Shown here one piece after another: positions 59,305 through 64,000 of a DNA stretch of 64,000 nt; positions within the stretch are counted from its first letter, which is position 1, and every line of letters starts with the position of its first letter. The position numbers and the translations under genes were made by a program. The notes under the pieces were generated by a model. The model did no database searches and was not told the origin of the DNA. It saw nothing but the letters and a program-made list of their open reading frames with translations. Source of the stretch: Verrucomicrobia subdivision 3 bacterium UBA693 (GTDB lineage: Bacteria; Verrucomicrobiota; Verrucomicrobiia; Limisphaerales; UBA8199). Where the stretch lies: contig DBMR01000108.1 in assembly GCA_002298785.1 (NCBI GenBank), forward strand, positions 60,329-124,328. Reading direction: 5' to 3'.

Positions 59305-60024
59305 TTAGCTCGCGGCCAATTTGAGAAACGGCAAAACGCGGGCGGCTAACTCGCGTTCGGAGAATTGCAGGACGGTGGCCAGCGGCAGGGCCTGGGCGAC
59401 ATCGAATTTGCCGGAGACCGCGCGGCGCAGCGTTGCCAGGTGGGCGCCACAGCCCAGTTTTTGGCCCAGTTCGTGCGCCACTGAGCGCACGTAGGTGCCC
59501 TTGGTGCAGGCCAGCCGAAAGGCGCCAACCGGTTCCTGGTAGCTGGAGAAGCGGAAATTGTAGATGTGCACGAGGCGGGGTTCGCGCTTCACTTCGACGC
59601 CCTTGCGCGCCAGTTTGTAGAGCGGGACGCCGCCGACTTTCACCGCCGAGACCATCGGCGGAGTTTGCATGAGATCCCCCACGAACTCGTCGGCCGATTC
59701 GTTGAGTTGCTCGAGGGTCATGGGCATCACCGGCAGCGCCGAGGTAATCTCGCCATCGGCATCGTAGCTGTCCGTGGCCTCGCCAAACTTGATCGTACCC
59801 TCGTAAACTTTGTCATCGGCCATGAGCCGCTCGGAGAGCTTGGTGCCGCGGCCCAGCACGATAATCAGCAGGCCGGTGGCGTTTGGGTCAAGCGTGCCGC
59901 AGTGCCCGACCTTCGCCAATTTGAACTTGCGCCGAATTGCGTCCACCACGTCGTGGGAAGTGGGGCCGGCGGGTTTATCGATGAGAATGGCGCCGTCCAG
60001 CGCCGAGAATTCCTGGAGTGCCAT
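59305..60024 (-). CDS. truB: tRNA pseudouridine(55) synthase TruB
   Basis: The 239-residue product begins GAILIDKPAGPTSHDVVDAI and has the catalytic Asp in GHCGTLDPNATGLL, followed by KVYEGTIKFGEATDSYDADGE and KGTYVRSVAHELGQKLG. It makes pseudouridine 55 in the T-loop of most tRNAs. The C-terminal PUA domain is short. It sits between nrnA and ribF with one- to two-base gaps. Confidence 0.95.
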   Translation of the reverse strand: MALQEFSALDGAILIDKPAGPTSHDVVDAIRRKFKLAKVGHCGTLDPNATGLLIIVLGRGTKLSERLMADDKVYEGTIKFGEATDSYDADGEITSALPVMPMTLEQLNESADEFVGDLMQTPPMVSAVKVGGVPLYKLARKGVEVKREPRLVHIYNFRFSSYQEPVGAFRLACTKGTYVRSVAHELGQKLGCGAHLATLRRAVSGKFDVAQALPLATVLQFSERELAARVLPFLKLAAS

Positions 60025-60025
60025 G

Positions 60026-61012
60026 TTATGATTTTAGCGCGTTGAGAGCTTTGCGGATGGCGCCAATAACTCGGCGCTGCACGGAGAGCGGACGCCCGGC
60101 GATGCGCGCCCCCGCGGCCGCGGGATGGCCGCCTCCGCCAAACTGGGCGGCGATTTCGTTCACATTTACCAGCGGGCTTTTCGAACGCAAACTGAGGCGC
60201 ACCATGTCCTCGCCCATTTCTTCGAACACGCAGGCAACCACCACCGGAGCGATGGCGCGTATGTGATCGATCAATCCTTCGGCATCACTGCTGTCGGCGC
60301 CGGTGCGCGTGAAATCGCGCTGCTTCAGCCAGAAATAGGCAATCTGGTTTTGCTGGGTCAGACGGAAGTGGCTGTAAATATGCCGCAAAAGCCGGGCCCG
60401 GGAAACGGGATAGGATTGATAGACTTCGTCGCAAATCTCGCCCAACGCCGCGCCTCGGCTTACCAATTCCGCCGCCACGTGGAAGGTTGAGGGACGGGTG
60501 GACGGGTATTGAAACGAGCCGGTGTCCGTCGACACCGCGGTGAACAGGCAATTGGCAATGGGCTTGGTAACCGGCCAGCCTGCGGCTTTGAGCAACTGAA
60601 AGATCAACTCGCCGGTCGAAGGCTCTTTGGCCGAAATCCAATTGATGTCGGCGTAGCGAGTGTTGCTTTCGTGATGATCGATGTTGATGAAAATCTTGCG
60701 CTGCTGGATGCAGGCGCCCACACCTCCGAGACGTTCGAAGCTGGCGGCGTCCGTGGCGATCACGCAGTCAAAACTTTGGCCTTTGCGGGGACGGCTGATG
60801 ATCCCTTGCCGATCCAGAAACTCGTATTTCTGTGGAATTTTATCCTCATTCCAGCAAACGACATCCTTGCCGGCGGCGCGGAGTGCCAGGGTCAGGCCCA
60901 ACTGTGATCCCACGCAATCCCCGTCCGGCCGAATATGGCCCACGATACAAAAGGTCTGGCATTGGTTGATCGCTTCGAGGATGCGATCAATAACTTTGGG
61001 GTGCGGCTTCAT
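60026..61012 (-). CDS. nrnA: DHH-family oligoribonuclease/PAP phosphatase NrnA
   Basis: The 328-residue product has the DHH domain (VGHIRPDGDCVGSQLGLTLAL, VIATDAASFERLG, NIDHHESNTRYADIN) and the DHHA1 domain with QFGGGGHPAAAGARI. It degrades short RNA oligomers and 3'-phosphoadenosine 5'-phosphate. Its start overlaps the rbfA stop by four bases. The order infB-rbfA-nrnA-truB-ribF is widely conserved in bacteria. Confidence 0.94.
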   Translation of the reverse strand: MKPHPKVIDRILEAINQCQTFCIVGHIRPDGDCVGSQLGLTLALRAAGKDVVCWNEDKIPQKYEFLDRQGIISRPRKGQSFDCVIATDAASFERLGGVGACIQQRKIFINIDHHESNTRYADINWISAKEPSTGELIFQLLKAAGWPVTKPIANCLFTAVSTDTGSFQYPSTRPSTFHVAAELVSRGAALGEICDEVYQSYPVSRARLLRHIYSHFRLTQQNQIAYFWLKQRDFTRTGADSSDAEGLIDHIRAIAPVVVACVFEEMGEDMVRLSLRSKSPLVNVNEIAAQFGGGGHPAAAGARIAGRPLSVQRRVIGAIRKALNALKS

Positions 61013-61416
61013 TGCGCGGGCGCGTGGCCGTCCTGGTCCGCGGCACCGGAAGCGTTTTCGGCCGGCGCCGGGTGTTCCTTCTCGAGTTCCTCGATGATCT
61101 GTAGGACGCGGTTACCCCGCAGGACGGAGTCGTCCATCATGAACTTGAGGGTGGGGGTGTATTTGAGGATGACAGCCTGCGCCAGCAGGCCTTGAATGCG
61201 CTTGCGCTCCTGCTGCACTAATTCGAACCCTCGCTTTTGCTGGTCTTTGCTCCCGAGGATGCTGATGAAGACCAGGGCCGAATGCAGGTCGGCAGCCACA
61301 TCGACATCATTGACCGTGATCAGACCGTTCTCAGTCACAGGAAACTCGCGGCGAATGACCTCGCCAATTTCGCGCTTCAACAATTCGCGCACCCGTTCCA
61401 ATCTCAGTGAAGACAT
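61009..61416 (-). CDS. rbfA: Ribosome-binding factor A
   Basis: The 135-residue protein starts SSLRLERVRELLKREIGEVI and has ITVNDVDVAADLHSALVFISILG and LKYTPTLKFMMDDSV, the typical RbfA KH-like fold. It helps mature the 30S subunit, especially in the cold. The last 25 residues are an Ala/Pro-rich tail. It follows infB by 72 bp. Confidence 0.95.
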   Translation of the reverse strand: MSSLRLERVRELLKREIGEVIRREFPVTENGLITVNDVDVAADLHSALVFISILGSKDQQKRGFELVQQERKRIQGLLAQAVILKYTPTLKFMMDDSVLRGNRVLQIIEELEKEHPAPAENASGAADQDGHAPAQ

Positions 61417-61488
61417 AAACCTATCCTCGTGGCAGGGCGGCGGTCGCGGCAGGTGTAACCAACCTCACTCCGCTCCGCCGCATGTCGC

Positions 61489-64000
61489 TCAGAGTTTTTG
61501 AGCGATTTTCTCCATGGTGTAGCACTCGATGTTGTCCCCCACCTGGATCTCGCTGAAGCCCTCGATGCGGATGCCGCATTCCATGCCGGCCCGCACTTCG
61601 TTGACCTCATCCTGGAACCGGCGCAGCGATTGCGTGAGCCCCTCGTAAATGATTTCTTTGCGGCGGCGCACCCGCACTTTGCCTTTGACGATACGGCCGC
61701 TGACCACCATGGAACCGGCCACCGGGGCGCCCTTGGATAGCTCGAATACCTTCCGGACTTCGGCCACGCCGACCGTGACGTCTTTGAGCAACGGCTCCAG
61801 CAAACCGGCCATCGCTTCTTTCACCTGGTCGATCAGTTCGTAGATGATGGCGTAAAGCTTGATTTGCACCCCTTCGTGTTTGGCCTTGTCGGCCACGCCG
61901 CTGTCCACCCGGGTATGGAAACCCAGGATGACCGCGCTCGAAGCCGAAGCCAACGCCACGTCGGACTCCGTGATCGTGCCTACGGCGCTGTGAATGATTT
62001 CAAGGGAGACTTTGGTCGACTCGATCTTCTTTAGGGCCTCGACGATCGCTTCGACAGACCCTTGGGTGTCGGCCTTGACCACCACCCGCAACGACTTGCT
62101 CGAGTTTGTAGCCAGTTGGTCGAAAAGATTCTCCAGCGTAACTTTGGCCCGGCCTACTTCCTGGCCTAGCGCACGGGCTTCCTGGGCTCGCTGCTCCGCC
62201 AGGTCACGCGCGGCCCGCTCGTCTTCCACGACGCTGAATTCCAATCCGGCCTCCGGTACACCGTTCAGACCGAGCACCTTCACCGCCACGGACGGCGCGG
62301 CTTCTTTGAGGCGTTTAGCCTCCTCATTGATAAGCGCCCGGACGCGTCCGTAAAACTGTCCGCAAATCATGACATCGCCGACGCGTAACGTGCCTTTGCG
62401 TACCAGCACCGTGGCGGTGGGTCCGCCCGGCTCCAGCCCGGATTCGATGACGTTGCCTTTGGCGTGCCGGGTGGGGTTGGCTTTCAACTCCAGCAGATCC
62501 GCCTGTAGCAGGATCATCTCGATCAGTTTGTCGACGTTCTGCCGGGTAAGCGCGGAAACATCCACGAAAATGGTATCGCCACCCCATTCGTCTGGCGCCA
62601 AGCCCTTGTCTTGAAGTTGCTGTCGCACCTTCATAGAGTTGGCGTTCGGGTGATCGATTTTGTTCACCGCCACAATGATGGGCACTTTGGCGGCCTTGGC
62701 GTGGTTTAGCGCTTCAAGCGTCTGGGGCATGACGCCGTCGTTGGCGGCCACTACCAGCACCACAATGTCGGTTACGTTGGCGCCGCGGGCGCGCATCGAG
62801 CTGAACGCTGCATGACCCGGAGTGTCCAGGAAGGTGATTTGCGCGAGTTCCTTTTTGCGCTCCGGATGCGGGAATGAAATGGTATAGGCGCCAATGTGCT
62901 GAGTGATGCCTCCGGCTTCACCGGCGGCCACGTTCGATTTACGCACCACATCCAGGAGGCTGGTCTTGCCATGGTCGACGTGACCCATGATGGTGACGAC
63001 TGGCGCTCTCGGGCGCAGATCTTCGGCTTTGTCCTCGACATCCAATTCGAGTTTGCGAATCGGGGCGTGGATGATTCCGCTGCCGCGCTCCCGCTTCTCC
63101 ACTTCGAATTTGAAACCGTATTTGGCGCAGATTTTTTGCGCAATGCTCTCGTCGATCGCCTGGTTAACGCTTGCGAAAACGCCCGACTCCATCAGGTCTG
63201 CGATGATCTTGAACGGCTTCTGTTTGAGCTGCTCCGCCAATTCACGGACGACGATGGGCGGTTTGATGGAAATCACCTGCGCATCTGAAGGCAGGGCAAA
63301 TTTAGGCCCGGTTTCCGCCGGTTTACCTGGTCCTTTTTGAGCGGGCTGCCCCCACTTGGCGCCGGGTGACGCGGCCGCGCCTCCGCGTTGGTCGCGGAAA
63401 TTGCCCCTCTGATCGCGAAAGCCACCGCGCTGGTCACGTCGCTGCGGCCCGTCTGAAGGTAAAGGTTTCTTGTCGCCGGGTTTGGCGGGTGGTTTTGCAG
63501 TACCAGGCTTTTCGGCGAGCTTGGCGCCGGGTTTTGGCGGCAACTGAATAAAGCCAACTTTATCGCCGACTTTGGGTCCGGGTGGAGGCGGCGGCGGTGT
63601 TGGGGGAGCCGGTGGCGTGGGTGGCGCCGAGGGAATCACGGGTACCGCCGGGGCGGCCGCTTGCTCCGGCGCCTTCGCGGGCGCTTCCGGCAGGGGAATT
63701 GCAGCGGGCTTCGGCTCCGGTGCCGCTGGAACGATCACTACCGGCGAGACAACCGGCGCCGGTTCGTGGGCGATCACCGGTGCTACCGGCGTTTCCACGG
63801 CGGGCGCGGCTGGGGTAATTGTTGGCGTCTCAACTGGAGGCACAACAGCCACAGGCGGCACGACAGGCTCCGGGGCTGGCGCATGGGTCACCACCTCGAC
63901 GTGCGGCAAAGGCGTCGGCGTCGGTTCTGGCGCCGGGGTCGGCGCGGGGGCTAAAGCGACTGGCTCAGGAGGAGTGGGCGGTGTTGGGGGCGGGGGCGGG
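61489..64000 (-). CDS. infB: Translation initiation factor IF-2 (N-terminus outside the window)
   Basis: The frame is open to the right edge, so 836 C-terminal residues are visible and the start is missing. The GTPase domain carries GHVDHGKTSLLDVVRK, DTPGHAAFSSMRARG and VNKIDHPNANS. Domains II, III and C2 follow (GRIVKGKVRVRRRKEIIYEGL near the end). Upstream is an IF2-N domain (AKYGFKFEVEKRERG region). Before it lie more than 200 residues of Pro/Ala/Val-rich sequence, including strings such as PPAPPTPPPPPP. This long low-complexity region is typical of large-form IF-2, but it is unusually proline-rich. It brings initiator tRNA to the 30S subunit. Confidence 0.96.
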   Translation of the reverse strand, partial: PPPPPTPPTPPEPVALAPAPTPAPEPTPTPLPHVEVVTHAPAPEPVVPPVAVVPPVETPTITPAAPAVETPVAPVIAHEPAPVVSPVVIVPAAPEPKPAAIPLPEAPAKAPEQAAAPAVPVIPSAPPTPPAPPTPPPPPPGPKVGDKVGFIQLPPKPGAKLAEKPGTAKPPAKPGDKKPLPSDGPQRRDQRGGFRDQRGNFRDQRGGAAASPGAKWGQPAQKGPGKPAETGPKFALPSDAQVISIKPPIVVRELAEQLKQKPFKIIADLMESGVFASVNQAIDESIAQKICAKYGFKFEVEKRERGSGIIHAPIRKLELDVEDKAEDLRPRAPVVTIMGHVDHGKTSLLDVVRKSNVAAGEAGGITQHIGAYTISFPHPERKKELAQITFLDTPGHAAFSSMRARGANVTDIVVLVVAANDGVMPQTLEALNHAKAAKVPIIVAVNKIDHPNANSMKVRQQLQDKGLAPDEWGGDTIFVDVSALTRQNVDKLIEMILLQADLLELKANPTRHAKGNVIESGLEPGGPTATVLVRKGTLRVGDVMICGQFYGRVRALINEEAKRLKEAAPSVAVKVLGLNGVPEAGLEFSVVEDERAARDLAEQRAQEARALGQEVGRAKVTLENLFDQLATNSSKSLRVVVKADTQGSVEAIVEALKKIESTKVSLEIIHSAVGTITESDVALASASSAVILGFHTRVDSGVADKAKHEGVQIKLYAIIYELIDQVKEAMAGLLEPLLKDVTVGVAEVRKVFELSKGAPVAGSMVVSGRIVKGKVRVRRRKEIIYEGLTQSLRRFQDEVNEVRAGMECGIRIEGFSEIQVGDNIECYTMEKIAQKL

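Overview
The window looks like chromosomal DNA of a Verrucomicrobiota bacterium, most likely of the Pedosphaera/Limisphaerales type. This is inferred from gene content. The markers are a PEP-CTERM protein, a prepilin-like protein with an H-x9-DG motif, Tat-exported Gfo/Idh/MocA, TIM-barrel and DUF1080 proteins, a type II glutamine synthetase, very large secreted LamG/CHRD/PA14 proteins, and GC-rich codon use. I found no rRNA, tRNA, CRISPR array, phage or transposase gene.

Left part (1-12.6 kb): a partial MFS-acyltransferase fusion of the Aas type runs off the left edge. It is followed by an exported TIM-barrel/DUF1080 pair likely to act on oxidised sugars, a membrane glycosyltransferase, a secreted FAD oxidoreductase, a lipoprotein joining a beta-propeller to a phosphoesterase, and a TPR protein overlapping UDP-glucose dehydrogenase and MutT. 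From 12.6 to 14.7 kb lies a gene-poor stretch with short direct repeats, a strong sigma-54-like promoter in front of a PEP-CTERM gene, and two tandem copies of a hairpin repeat. A third, diverged copy of that repeat lies at 47.3 kb.

Middle part (14.7-47 kb): a DegT aminotransferase is translationally coupled to an orphan PTS EIIC. Then come an isolated PilC/GspF, an outer-membrane porin, recO with a DUF502 gene, and an ABC exporter with one adaptor, one ATPase and two different permeases. A 1298-residue secreted protein (DNRLRE, Ig-like, glucose/sorbosone dehydrogenase, four CHRD domains) is divergent from an ECF sigma/anti-sigma pair. Further on are a pseudopilin, a Gfo/Idh oxidoreductase, a five-gene sugar-phosphate operon (galactokinase, ROK kinase, SIS isomerase, deoxyribose-phosphate aldolase, aldehyde dehydrogenase), a 1432-residue LamG/PA14 protein, glnII, and a 127-residue kinase-like protein beside a PP2C phosphatase.

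Right part (47.4-64 kb): housekeeping genes. On the plus strand are a PQQ-type propeller protein, prs, rplY, pth, rpsF, ssb and rplI, closed by a clear terminator. rpsR is absent from its usual place there. On the minus strand are infB (5' end outside the window), rbfA, nrnA, truB and ribF, followed by a moxR-DUF58-DUF4381-batA-batBC aerotolerance-type cluster whose last gene carries a long polyglutamine tail.

The most interesting items are the minimal kinase/PP2C pair, the sigma-54 site before the PEP-CTERM gene, the hairpin repeat family, the orphan EIIC, the CHRD-rich secreted enzyme with its adjacent sigma factor, and a sequence module shared by two giant secreted proteins that I could not assign to a family.
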